A stretch of DNA of 43,221 nt, taken from contig CAKRXU010000025.1 of the NCBI GenBank assembly GCA_934424575.1, positions 1-43,221 on the forward strand. The letters are read 5' to 3'. The notes beneath the pieces were generated by a model. That model was given only the letters and a program-made list of their open reading frames with translations, was not told where the DNA came from and did not search any database. The translations under genes and the position numbers were made by a program. The stretch is from an uncultured Blautia sp. (lineage in GTDB: Bacteria > Bacillota > Clostridia > Lachnospirales > Lachnospiraceae). Shown here one piece after another: positions 31,454 through 39,780 of this stretch; position 1 is the stretch's first letter, and the number at the start of each line of letters is the position of its first letter.

Positions 31454-32683
31454 TTATTTATTAACGATGGCAATCTTAAGTCCAGTCATTGCCAGGTTTG
31501 TTTCAAGTGCTTCGTTGATCTGCTCAAGCGGGAATTTATGTGTGATCAGATCAGACATCGGCAGTCCGATTGCTTTTGCTCTCTTAAGGAAATCAAATGT
31601 TGTAGCATAGTCTCTGAGGTTGTATACCCAGGAACCAACCAGGTTGATCTCTTTGGAGCAGAGGTCGAAGTGCGGGTTGATGGTTGCATCTCCACCGTTG
31701 ATGAAGAAACCAAGTTCGCAGAGACCGCCGCCGTTGCGGATGAATTTGTAGATGTTTGCATGTGCGTGCGGGTTACCTGTGCACTGGAATGCAAAGTCTG
31801 CAAGATGTCCGTCCTGTGCTGCCTTAACAGCTTCTGTCAGGGCTTCGATTCCCTTATGCTCTGTGAAGTCTACAGTTGCGTTTGCGCCCATTTTCTTAGC
31901 GAATTCAAGACGCTGTGCATTTCCGTCTACTGCACAGATGTTCTGAACACCCATAGTGTGGAGAACTGCGATACAGATCAGACCGATCGGTCCGCATCCC
32001 TGAACAACAACTCTGCTGTTGAATTTGAGGATGCCTGTTGTTTTTGCTCTTTCTACTGCATGTACAAGTACTGCACATGGCTCGATCAGGATACGGGAAT
32101 CCAGATCCAGATCACTTACGTTGAAGAATGTGGAACCGAAGTTTCCGCCTCTGATGAAGATGTAGTCAGAGAACCATCCATTGAATTTTACATCATCGTC
32201 CGGAAGAAGTCCATAGACATCTGCTCCGCCAACGTTTTTCTTGTTGAGGTCGAACATTGTGATCTCCGGATCATCTTTGAAGATCATGCAGGTAACAACT
32301 TTGTCACCGATCTTAACCGGTTTACCAGCTGTATCAACTTTAACGTTTTTACCCATAGCAACGATCTCACCAGTTCCTTCGTGTCCGAGAACAACTGGGA
32401 TAAGTCCGAACGGGTCGTTTTTGTATTCGTGTGCGTCTGTACCACAAACGCCGCATCCTTCTACTTTAACGAGGATGTCATCATCTCCAACTTCCGGAAG
32501 CGGGTACTCCTGAAGTTCGAAATGTTTTTTCTCAGTCATCATTGCAACTCTTGCAGTTTTCGGGATAGCCGGTGCTGCCGGTGCTGTAGCAGCCGGTGCT
32601 GCTGTCTGAGCCGGTGCGTTTCCGGTCATTCCGGAAAGGACCTGTTTTACGATTTCTTCAATATTTACATTTGTCATATCCAT
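31454..32683 (-). CDS. Zn-dependent alcohol dehydrogenase with N-terminal encapsulation helix
   Basis: In this 409-residue enzyme, residues 1-18 (NVNIEEIVKQVLSGM) are an amphipathic helix followed by an Ala/Pro/Thr-rich linker (about 20-42), the hallmark of microcompartment targeting. The MDR fold follows with catalytic zinc residues in EGCGVCGTDAHEY and GHEGTGEI, and the NAD site VQGCGPIGLICIAVLHTMG. The four-cysteine structural-zinc lobe is not apparent. In GRM5-type loci this enzyme sits between aldehyde dehydrogenase and shell genes. Likely reactions are reduction of lactaldehyde to 1,2-propanediol or of propionaldehyde to propanol, with NAD recycling in the lumen. Which of the two alcohol dehydrogenases does which is unresolved. 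Confidence 0.88.
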   Translation of the reverse strand: MDMTNVNIEEIVKQVLSGMTGNAPAQTAAPAATAPAAPAIPKTARVAMMTEKKHFELQEYPLPEVGDDDILVKVEGCGVCGTDAHEYKNDPFGLIPVVLGHEGTGEIVAMGKNVKVDTAGKPVKIGDKVVTCMIFKDDPEITMFDLNKKNVGGADVYGLLPDDDVKFNGWFSDYIFIRGGNFGSTFFNVSDLDLDSRILIEPCAVLVHAVERAKTTGILKFNSRVVVQGCGPIGLICIAVLHTMGVQNICAVDGNAQRLEFAKKMGANATVDFTEHKGIEALTEAVKAAQDGHLADFAFQCTGNPHAHANIYKFIRNGGGLCELGFFINGGDATINPHFDLCSKEINLVGSWVYNLRDYATTFDFLKRAKAIGLPMSDLITHKFPLEQINEALETNLAMTGLKIAIVNK

Positions 32684-32701
32684 TATAAAATTTCCTCCTG
32701 A

Positions 32702-34090
32702 TCAGCGAATGCAAAGGCTGTCTGTCATTACGCAGCGACGTCTCTTGGTAAAGGTGCTTGCACTTGTAAGTCCCTCTCCTGTACGGCTTGCAATTGTGAA
32801 TGTACAGAAACCTTCTCCACCGAATCCAAGTGCAGAGTAGGACGGGCCATTCTTAACAAGGATCGCAGTATCGATTGCTTTCGCATATTTGGTGATGTTG
32901 TCCACATTCTTGGAATGAATGTGAGCGGAGTGACGGTTGCCATGCTCAAGCCATACAGCCTGTTCAACAGCATCGTCGAAGTCTTTTGCTCTTACAATAC
33001 CAAGGATCGGCATCATAAGCTCTGTTGTGATCAGTGGATGTTCCTTCGGTCCCTCGAAGATGATGCAGCGGGTATTTGCCGGTGCATTGACTCCGATCAT
33101 GGAAAGAAGGGTCTTAGCATCACGTCCTACACATTTACGGTTCAGTTTGCCGCCTGCCAGAACTACGGATGTCAGTTTGTCCTGTTCTTCCTTGGAAGCC
33201 AGGTAACAGTCATTCTCTGTCAGCATGTAGTGCATCAGTTCATCTACTACAGAAGATACTGCAACAACTTCCTTCTCTGCGATACATGGAAGGTTGTTAT
33301 CGAAAGTACATCCGTTTACGATGTCCTGTGCTGCCTTACGGATATCTGCTGTCTCATCAACAACTGCCGGTGGGTTACCTGCACCAGCTCCGATTCCTCT
33401 CTTACCGGAGGAAAGAACTGCTGTAACAACGCCAGGGCCGCCTGTTGCTGCGATCAGCGGGATATCTTTATGTTTCATCATGATATTACTTGTTTCAAGA
33501 GTAGGCTTCTCAACTGTTACGGCAATGTTGTCCGGTCCGCCTGCTTCAAGAGAAGCTTCGTTTACCAGGTTGATCGCGAAGATAGAAGTCTTGATTGCTG
33601 CCGGATGTGGGTTGAATACTACTGTATTTCCACCTGCCAGCATACCAATTGTATTGCAGAGTACTGTTTCACTCGGGTTGGTACATGGTGTGATCGCACC
33701 GATCACGCCGAACGGTCCCATCTCGATCAGTGTCAGTCCTCTGTCTCCTGACCATGCAGTTGTTGTGATATCTTCTGTACCAGGTGTCTTGTCTGCTACC
33801 AGATGATGTTTGAGGATCTTGTCTCCTACATTACCCATTCCGGTCTCATCAACGCCCATACGAGCCATAACTTCTGCATTTTCTTTGATTTTCTTACGGA
33901 TGCAGGTGATGATTTTTTCTCTCTGATCCATGGACATTTTCTTTACGATCAGTTCTGCTTTCTTGGCAGCTTCGATCGCGTCGTTCATTTCTTTGAAAAC
34001 GCCATGTTTTCCAGTCGGAGCATCTGCAATCTGCATTTTTGCCATTACTTCCTGTACAATATCCTGTACCATGCTCTCACTAATTGGCAT
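32702..34090 (-). CDS. pduP: CoA-acylating propionaldehyde dehydrogenase (PduP-like)
   Basis: In this 462-residue enzyme, residues 1-20 (ESMVQDIVQEVMAKMQI) form an encapsulation-type helix, then a short linker. The aldehyde dehydrogenase domain carries ITPCTNPSETVLCNTIGMLAGGNTVVFNPHP and the catalytic cysteine in FDNNLPCIAEKEVV. It oxidises propionaldehyde to propionyl-CoA with NAD+ and CoA. A C-terminal ALGFGGEGFCTFTIASRTGEGLTS is standard for the PduP/EutE group. It is 19 bases upstream of the Zn-alcohol dehydrogenase, giving balanced NAD use. It has an AAGGAGG site. Confidence 0.94.
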   Translation of the reverse strand: MPISESMVQDIVQEVMAKMQIADAPTGKHGVFKEMNDAIEAAKKAELIVKKMSMDQREKIITCIRKKIKENAEVMARMGVDETGMGNVGDKILKHHLVADKTPGTEDITTTAWSGDRGLTLIEMGPFGVIGAITPCTNPSETVLCNTIGMLAGGNTVVFNPHPAAIKTSIFAINLVNEASLEAGGPDNIAVTVEKPTLETSNIMMKHKDIPLIAATGGPGVVTAVLSSGKRGIGAGAGNPPAVVDETADIRKAAQDIVNGCTFDNNLPCIAEKEVVAVSSVVDELMHYMLTENDCYLASKEEQDKLTSVVLAGGKLNRKCVGRDAKTLLSMIGVNAPANTRCIIFEGPKEHPLITTELMMPILGIVRAKDFDDAVEQAVWLEHGNRHSAHIHSKNVDNITKYAKAIDTAILVKNGPSYSALGFGGEGFCTFTIASRTGEGLTSASTFTKRRRCVMTDSLCIR

Positions 34091-34126
34091 GAGATGTCCT
34101 CCTTAACGTCTACCGTTTATAACGAA

Positions 34127-35005
34127 TTATTTCAGCCCGAGCTGAGCCATAACCTGTTTTGTGATGTTTGCAACCAGTTCTGCGTCTGCGTTAGCTGCCG
34201 GTGCTGCTGTAGTAGTTTCTGCTGTCGGTGCTGCTCCGCCTACGAAATCATACTGATATCCTGGGAACTGTTTGTAATCTTCATTGTGGCATGCTCCACC
34301 GCAGTTGTGGCAGTTTACGCCGTCTTTGTTCTGGCAGAGGTTTGCAGGATGTTTTCCTGGCATACCGAATTTACGACGGATCTCATACAGTTTCTTGATG
34401 TTTTCTTTGTCGAATTCCTTCGGTCCGCCAAGGAGTTTGCTCTGATACAGAAGCTGTGCGTAGAATTCTACGGATTCCATCTTCATGTATGCAGCGTTCA
34501 GGTCTGTGCTCCATGTAAGAGCTCCGTGGTTCTCAAGAAGAACTGCGTCGAAGTATGGCAGATATTTCTCAAGGTTGTCCGGGATTTCCATTGTGGAAGG
34601 TGTGCCGTACTCAGCGATCGGAACGCATCCAAGAGCGATAACAGCTTCTGGCATGATCGGCTGTGTAAGCGGGATACCAGCGATAGCGAAGGATGTTGCA
34701 TAGATCGGATGAGCATGTACAACAGATCCTACGTCTGGTCTCTTCTGATATACTCTCATGTGCATTTTGATCTCAGAAGATGGTTTGAATCCCGGGTTAG
34801 CCTGGATCACATTACCCTGAGCATCTACTTTACAGATGAACTCTGGTGTCATGAATCCTTTGGATACACCTGTTGGTGTGCAGAGGAATTCGTTGTCGTT
34901 CAGTTTTACGGAGATGTTTCCGTCGTTTGCTGCAACCATGTTACGGTTGTAGATACGTCTTCCGATGTCACAGATCTGTTTTTTGATTTCAAATTCGTTT
35001 ACCAT
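34127..35005 (-). CDS. Class II aldolase (fuculose/rhamnulose-1-phosphate) with C-terminal encapsulation helix
   Basis: The 292-residue enzyme starts at MVNEFEIKK (35005, AGGAGG site); a longer frame to 35053 lies in the leader. The zinc-aldolase core has NDGNISVKL, GSVVHAHPIYATS and LLENHGALTW (His-x-His and third His ligands). After residue 210 comes a Cys-rich turn (NCHNCGGACHNEDY), an Ala/Thr linker and a terminal helix (ELVANITKQVMAQLGLK). That helix is an encapsulation peptide at the C-terminus. The aldolase splits the methylpentulose phosphate into DHAP and lactaldehyde within or at the shell. This gene is the signature that distinguishes fucose/rhamnose (GRM5) compartments from propanediol-only ones. 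Confidence 0.92.
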   Translation of the reverse strand: MVNEFEIKKQICDIGRRIYNRNMVAANDGNISVKLNDNEFLCTPTGVSKGFMTPEFICKVDAQGNVIQANPGFKPSSEIKMHMRVYQKRPDVGSVVHAHPIYATSFAIAGIPLTQPIMPEAVIALGCVPIAEYGTPSTMEIPDNLEKYLPYFDAVLLENHGALTWSTDLNAAYMKMESVEFYAQLLYQSKLLGGPKEFDKENIKKLYEIRRKFGMPGKHPANLCQNKDGVNCHNCGGACHNEDYKQFPGYQYDFVGGAAPTAETTTAAPAANADAELVANITKQVMAQLGLK

Positions 35006-35103
35006 GCTTATTTTCCTCCTAAAGCAGTGTGGTTTGCCGTACCCTGGAGGCAATTAGGATAACCCTCAGGGCATAGCTTGGGTTTTGTTTTATTTCTAAG
35101 AAG

Positions 35104-35132
35104 ATTTTACTCCTTATAACCTGGATTGTCAA
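35104..35132 (-). promoter_or_regulatory. Promoter of the aldolase-to-pduO microcompartment operon
   Basis: TTGACA (35132-35127), a 17-base spacer and TAAAAT (35109-35104) on the minus strand. It lies about 100 bases upstream of the aldolase start, in the gap after the activating-enzyme gene. The T-rich leader DNA between has no other gene. Confidence 0.75.
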
Positions 35133-35214
35133 GAAATTATCGTTGTTTTATGTTGTTTTTATCGTTTCTTGAATGTTGTTTTTGTTGTTTTTTCGTAATC
35201 TGGCTTTCTTATCC

Positions 35215-36006
35215 TCAGCCGCCGATCTGAACTTGCAGGGAACTTACTGCCTCTGCCGCTCTCTTGAGGGTGTTCATCTCCTCTGCGGTCGGTGGAAGGA
35301 TACCATCCATCAGATATTCTCTGCCAAGTCCGGTATACTTATCCTGTCCGAGACGATGATATGGAAGCAGGTGGAGCTGTTCTACTCCAGGCAGGGTGTT
35401 CGCAAAAGAAGCGATTCCCTGGATCTCCTCAACCGTCGCATTGAACGTCGGGATCACCGGAACGCGGATGATCAGCTTGCATTTGCCGGAAAGTGCAACC
35501 TTACGGGCATTTTCCATCATCAGATCATTCGGGCGGCCGGTGAATTCCTTATGTTTCGCCGGATTGGTATGCTTCATATCCATCAGGTACAGATCAAGAT
35601 ATGGAAGGATTTCTTCGATCACCTCAAACGGTGCGCATGCCATGCTCTCCAGGGCGGTGTTAATCCCCCGCTCCTTGGCAGCTCTGAGAAGGTCTCTCGC
35701 AAACTCCGGCTGGCAGAGGCTCTCACCACCGGAGAGTGTCAGGCCGCCGCCGGAACGACGGTAGTACGGACGATCCTGCTCAACCACCTGGATCATCTCT
35801 TCTACGGTGACATCCCTGCCGATCACTTTGTCCTCACCGAGGACTTTCATAGTCTGGATCTTGTATTCCTGTGATTCCGGATTACAGCACCAGCGGCAGC
35901 GGAGCACGCAGCCCTTCAGAAAGACGATCGTACGGATCCCCGGGCCATCGTGGATCGAATATCTCTGGATATCAAAAATACGGCCTTTTGTCTGTAAATA
36001 ATCCAT
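35215..36006 (-). CDS. Glycyl-radical enzyme activating enzyme (radical SAM)
   Basis: The 263-residue protein has the radical-SAM cysteine motif FLKGCVLRCRWCCNPES (Cys-x3-Cys-x2-Cys) near residue 35, GGLTLSGGESLCQPEF (GGE SAM-binding motif), DLYLMDMKHTNPAKHKEFTG and the C-terminal LPYHRLGQDKYTGLGREY. It generates the 5'-deoxyadenosyl radical that installs the glycyl radical on the dehydratase. It lacks the inserted two-cluster ferredoxin domain of many other activases and is close in length to the pyruvate formate-lyase activase. It is 12 bases downstream of the dehydratase gene. Confidence 0.95.
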   Translation of the reverse strand: MDYLQTKGRIFDIQRYSIHDGPGIRTIVFLKGCVLRCRWCCNPESQEYKIQTMKVLGEDKVIGRDVTVEEMIQVVEQDRPYYRRSGGGLTLSGGESLCQPEFARDLLRAAKERGINTALESMACAPFEVIEEILPYLDLYLMDMKHTNPAKHKEFTGRPNDLMMENARKVALSGKCKLIIRVPVIPTFNATVEEIQGIASFANTLPGVEQLHLLPYHRLGQDKYTGLGREYLMDGILPPTAEEMNTLKRAAEAVSSLQVQIGG

Positions 36007-36018
36007 AATATCTTCCTT

Positions 36019-38538
36019 TTAGAAGCCCTGCTCTGTTCTTCTGATGATGTCATCCTGAAGAGAACGGGAAAGTGTTGTAAACAGTGCACTGTAACCTGCA
36101 ACACGTACAACCAGATGAGAATATTTCTCCGGATGTTTCTGTGCGTCGAGAAGAGTTTCACGGTCAACAACGTTGAACTGCATATGCATTCCCTTCTGAT
36201 CGAAGAATGTCTGGATCAGGGAAACAAACTTCTCCAGTCCTTCTCTTCCTGCCAGTGCTGACGGATGGAATTTCTGGTTGAACAGTGTTCCGTTGGATAC
36301 GATGAAGTGATCCAGTCTGGAAACGGAAGTTGCTGCCGCTGTCGGTCCCTTGACATCCTTGCCTGCGGATGGAGAAACGCCATCTGCAACCGGTGTATGT
36401 GCATAACGGCCATCCGGTGTTGCACCTGTCTGTCCGCCAAGCGGTACGTTTGCTGATACCGGATAAAGACCTGCCTGATACTGTCCTCCACGTGGATTGT
36501 GGTATTTCTGCATCGGGCGTGTGTATGTATAAGCTACGTCTCTTGCAAAATAGTCTACATCGTCGATCGCATTTCCGTATTTCGGAACTTCGTCGATCAT
36601 GTGATGGATCTCTGTGAATCTGCGAAGTTGCTCCTCTGTAGGTTTCAGTCTCATGACTGTTGTGAGGACTGCTTTGGCTGTGTCTTCTGTGACATTCATG
36701 CCGCCGTCCTGCATTCCCTTAAGGATCATCTCGGAGATATCTTTGACTGACTGCTCGTCAAGTCCTTTGTCATAGTTCCATGCAAGAGCTTCTTTGTATT
36801 CTTCCATGGAAACTTTCTTGTCTTCGTATACAAGTTTGCGGATCGCGTACAGGGAATCTGCCATGTTTGCGATACCGAAGCCCTGCGGACCTGTAAAGTT
36901 GTAGATCGCGCCGCCTTCCTGAATGGAAAGACCTCTGCTGATGCAGTCATCTACCATACAGGATTCAAATGGAAGCGGTACACGCTCTGCGTGTGCAACG
37001 TCGATAGCATTGTCTGCATTTACAAGAAGGGAGATGCAGTATTCCATCTGTTTCTTGTATGCATCATAAAATTCCTCGAAGGTTGTCATCTTGGTGACAT
37101 CGCCTGTCTGGATACCAACAAGCTCGCCCTTGTCCATACCATTGGAGAATACGAGTTCCAGCGGGCGGCACATATTGAAGAATGCTGCGTCATGCCATCC
37201 ATCTGTCTTGCCGGCTTTCTGCGGCTCTACACATCCGATAATGTTGTATTCTCTGGCATCTGCAAGAGTCAGTCCTCTGTTCAGAAGTGCCGGGATGATA
37301 ACTTCATCATTATAGTAAGCCGGAAGTCCGATACCTGTTCTTGTAAGCTCGGCTGCCTTGATCAGCAGTTCGTGCGGGGAACCATTCCATACACGGATGG
37401 AGAGAGAAGGCATCGGCAGGTGTACATGCATGGATGCAAGGATACACATAACAGAAAGGTCATTGGTAACATCATTTCCATCCTTATCCTGACCGCCGAC
37501 GATCAGGTTCTGGAAAAGGCTGTATCCTGCAAATCCCTCTGCAGAAGCTGCATCACGGACTTTGTTGAGGTCATTCAGTTTGACCCAGATACAGTCGAGA
37601 AGTTCCTGTGCGGATTCTCTGGTGATGATGCCCTTGTCAAGATCTGCCTTGTAATAAGGATACATATACTGGTCAAAACGTCCAGGGGAAATGGAATGTC
37701 CGCTGGATTCAACCTGAAGGAGCTGCTGTACAAACCAGAAGGACTGGCATGCTTCATAGAAGCTTGTTGCTCCATTTGCCGGAACACGGCTGCAGTTCTG
37801 TGAGATCTGCAGAAGTTCCTGTTTACGTACAGGATCGGTGCACTCTGCTGCCATCTGGGACGCAAGCTCTGCATAACGCTCTGCGTATTCGATGACTGCC
37901 TGGCAGGAAAGGATGACTGCCTTAAGAAAATGTGATTTCTTGACGTAATTGCCGTCTCCAACCTGACATCTGTCGAGTTCTGCCTGTGCTTTGTCGATGA
38001 TTCCCTTGTAACCGATTGCAAGAACTTCTTCATATTTAACAGTTACATGTCCGACACCGTTGTAAAAATAGTTGCCTGGTGTAAAAATATTGTGTTCGAT
38101 TGCTCTGATCGCTTCCGGTGCCATGTAGGAGGTTGCAAGTTCGCTGGAGGTTTTGCCCTTCCAGTATTTATGTACTTCTCTTAACTCCTGCTTGGTCTCC
38201 TCAGCAATGTAAAACGGGTCTGCACTCCTCGTTTCAACCGTATCCAGTTCATCCTCCAGCCACTGGTAGGAAAATTCCGGGAAAGTCTGACATCCTCGCG
38301 GTGCGATCGTGCTGCTTCCAACGATCAGTTCGTTGTCACGGATGATGATCGGGATATTACGGAGAATGTGGGCAAAAGCTTCTGCACGTCTGGTGATCGT
38401 AGGCTGTCCCTCTGTGGCCTTGTACGATTCTGTGATAAGCTTCGCCCTTGCAGATTCGATAACCGGCATGTGGGCATAAAGTGCCTCAACCAGTTTCGGA
38501 ATTCTGGATGACTTTGGAATATCTGTGGTATTAAACAT
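36019..38538 (-). CDS. Glycyl-radical diol dehydratase (B12-independent propanediol dehydratase)
   Basis: The 839-residue enzyme starts at MFNTTDIPKS (38538), behind AAAGGAG. The longer frame to 38649 runs over the promoter and operator. The catalytic thiyl-radical loop GCVEPQ gives Cys436 and Glu438; the CxE form with Pro-Gln is that of glycerol/propanediol dehydratases rather than of choline lyase or pyruvate formate-lyase. The glycyl radical motif VRVAGYSALF lies near residue 815. It converts 1,2-propanediol to propionaldehyde. No cobalamin-dependent dehydratase is present. Encapsulation may involve its N-terminal region, but no separate targeting helix is obvious. It has its own near-consensus promoter and a palindrome at the start site. 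Confidence 0.94.
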   Translation of the reverse strand: MFNTTDIPKSSRIPKLVEALYAHMPVIESARAKLITESYKATEGQPTITRRAEAFAHILRNIPIIIRDNELIVGSSTIAPRGCQTFPEFSYQWLEDELDTVETRSADPFYIAEETKQELREVHKYWKGKTSSELATSYMAPEAIRAIEHNIFTPGNYFYNGVGHVTVKYEEVLAIGYKGIIDKAQAELDRCQVGDGNYVKKSHFLKAVILSCQAVIEYAERYAELASQMAAECTDPVRKQELLQISQNCSRVPANGATSFYEACQSFWFVQQLLQVESSGHSISPGRFDQYMYPYYKADLDKGIITRESAQELLDCIWVKLNDLNKVRDAASAEGFAGYSLFQNLIVGGQDKDGNDVTNDLSVMCILASMHVHLPMPSLSIRVWNGSPHELLIKAAELTRTGIGLPAYYNDEVIIPALLNRGLTLADAREYNIIGCVEPQKAGKTDGWHDAAFFNMCRPLELVFSNGMDKGELVGIQTGDVTKMTTFEEFYDAYKKQMEYCISLLVNADNAIDVAHAERVPLPFESCMVDDCISRGLSIQEGGAIYNFTGPQGFGIANMADSLYAIRKLVYEDKKVSMEEYKEALAWNYDKGLDEQSVKDISEMILKGMQDGGMNVTEDTAKAVLTTVMRLKPTEEQLRRFTEIHHMIDEVPKYGNAIDDVDYFARDVAYTYTRPMQKYHNPRGGQYQAGLYPVSANVPLGGQTGATPDGRYAHTPVADGVSPSAGKDVKGPTAAATSVSRLDHFIVSNGTLFNQKFHPSALAGREGLEKFVSLIQTFFDQKGMHMQFNVVDRETLLDAQKHPEKYSHLVVRVAGYSALFTTLSRSLQDDIIRRTEQGF

Positions 38539-38631
38539 CTCCACGTCTCCTTTCTTATGGTGTCTCAAACGCCATATCTCATATGTATCAGCGGACATGC
38601 CACTGGCACCTCTTAAGGCGCTATGACGCCA

Positions 38632-38646
38632 CGATTCATATAGAAT
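38632..38646. promoter_or_regulatory. Palindromic operator at the dehydratase transcription start
   Basis: GATTCATATAGAATC, perfect 5-base arms around ATATA, lies immediately downstream of the -10 box and covers the likely start point. It is a candidate binding site for the operon's DeoR protein or the AraC regulator. Confidence 0.5.
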
Positions 38647-38647
38647 C

Positions 38648-38676
38648 ATTATACTCTACGCGCTCCTGCATGTCAA
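38648..38676 (-). promoter_or_regulatory. Consensus promoter of the dehydratase-activase pair
   Basis: TTGACA, exactly 17 bases, then TATAAT on the minus strand: a perfect sigma-A promoter. Such a strong promoter needs a repressor to be silent without substrate, in line with the palindrome just downstream. The leader of about 100 bases contains GC-rich hairpins (GGCGTCATAGCGCC). Confidence 0.85.
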
Positions 38677-38770
38677 CGGAATCCAACAGTATTTATCGGT
38701 TTTTTGTGCGGGTTTTGTTGTGGTTTTTGTTTGTTTTGTGTTGGTTTTTATTTGAAATTTGATTTTTGAG

Positions 38771-38810
38771 TTGACTTTTGGATTTTAGACTGCCATACTG
38801 AAATCAGTAT
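38771..38810 (+). promoter_or_regulatory. Promoter with overlapping palindrome for the PHP gene
   Basis: TTGACT (38771-38776), a 17-base spacer and CATACT (38794-38799). The perfect palindrome ATACTGA-AA-TCAGTAT (38795-38810) overlaps the -10, suggesting repressor control. Confidence 0.5.
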
Positions 38811-38817
38811 AGTTTCT

Positions 38818-38852
38818 GTTACTGTAATTGGATCTGACAGTAACGATTTTTT
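38818..38852 (+). terminator. Leader attenuator hairpin before the PHP gene
   Basis: GTTACTGT pairs with ACAGTAAC and is followed by GATTTTTT, 22 bases before the ATG and downstream of the predicted promoter. The arms equal the ends of the dispersed palindromic elements, so it may be a minimal relic of one. Confidence 0.5.
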
Positions 38853-38873
38853 CCGATCGGAGGAGGAACAAAC

Positions 38874-39587
38874 ATGTATCTTTCTGATGTACACACACAT
38901 TCCATCGCAAGCGGGCACGGAACGACCTGTACTGTTTCTGATATGGCAAAAGCTGCTTCGAAGAAGGGATTAAAGCTTCTCGGCATCACAGACCACGGAC
39001 CTGGGACTCTTGCCGCTGGAACTTCTTCTTATTTTAGAAGTCTTTCTTATTCTCCTAAGAAGCGGTTTGGGATTGAATTGTTGTTTGGGGTTGAGCTGAA
39101 TATCCTTGATGTGGATGGACATGTGGATTTGAATGATGAGCTTCTTGGCAAATTAGATTACGCGATTGCGAGCATGCATGCGCAGAATTATAAGAGTGGT
39201 TCTGTGAAAGAAAATACGAGTGCTTATCTGAATGCAATGAGACATCCTTGTGTGAAAATCCTCGGACATTGCGATAATCCGCATTTTCCTGTTGATTATG
39301 AGACACTTGCAGTCGCAGCAAAAGAATTCGGAGTGATCTTCGAAATTAACGAAGCTTCTCTCGCACCTTACGGCTACCGCGGCGACACCAGATCAAATAA
39401 TCGCGAGATCCTGCGCTGCTGCCGCAAATACAACATCCCAATCGTCCTCTCCAGCGACAGCCACGGCGCTGAGCACATCGGAGACTTCACCTACGCCGCC
39501 GAATTCGTGCATGAGGAGATGTTCCCAGAAGAACTGATCTTGAGTAATGACATTCCACGGCTGAAGATGGTGTTAGAGGAGAGGTAG
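38874..39587 (+). CDS. PHP-domain phosphoesterase (YcdX/histidinol-phosphatase-like)
   Basis: The 237-residue metal-dependent phosphatase of the PHP fold has ligand motifs in family order: DVHTHS (His7, His9), LGITDHGP, GVELN, ASMHAQNY, LGHCDNP, and SDSHGAEHIG. Length and spacing match the YcdX subgroup of broad-specificity phosphatases rather than full histidinol phosphatase. It starts after GGAGGAGG. It is monocistronic, with an apparent repressible promoter and attenuator. Substrate is unknown. The first third is A/T-rich and T-biased at the third codon position while the last third is G/C-rich, a sharp change within one gene. Confidence 0.88.
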   Translation: MYLSDVHTHSIASGHGTTCTVSDMAKAASKKGLKLLGITDHGPGTLAAGTSSYFRSLSYSPKKRFGIELLFGVELNILDVDGHVDLNDELLGKLDYAIASMHAQNYKSGSVKENTSAYLNAMRHPCVKILGHCDNPHFPVDYETLAVAAKEFGVIFEINEASLAPYGYRGDTRSNNREILRCCRKYNIPIVLSSDSHGAEHIGDFTYAAEFVHEEMFPEELILSNDIPRLKMVLEER

Positions 39588-39734
39588 TGGAAGTTGGACG
39601 GAGAGGTGCAGATGGGAGGCTGGCGGGCGGTGCGCCAAATTGTGACGGGGTACGGGCACCTTGAGCGCCACTGCCCTGGTATTGGTAAGTAGATTCAAGA
39701 TTACAGATAATGGCAACAGCTTTCCCACTGTAAC

Positions 39735-39772
39735 GCCCCTAATCTGCCGCCCTATGGGCGGCGTTCAGGGGC
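39735..39772. repeat. Compound GC-rich hairpin
   Basis: Inner arms GCCGCCC/GGGCGGC around TAT are nested in outer arms GCCCCT/AGGGGC. It sits between the PHP gene and the long palindrome, with no T-run, so it is a repeat-type element rather than a clear terminator. Bases 39588-39734 show no gene. Confidence 0.55.
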
Positions 39773-39780
39773 CACATCTC

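Noticed and set aside
31538..32701. 387-codon plus-strand Cys-rich frame
   Set aside because: Lies wholly antisense to the Zn-alcohol dehydrogenase, whose domains and targeting helix are unmistakable.
33803..35062. 419-codon plus-strand Cys/Phe/Val-rich frame
   Set aside because: Antisense to the aldolase and aldehyde dehydrogenase genes; composition typical of a shadow frame.
38539..38649. N-terminal extension of the glycyl-radical dehydratase
   Set aside because: The extra 37 codons run over the operator and promoter end and lack family similarity; the ATG at 38538 has a proper ribosome-binding site.
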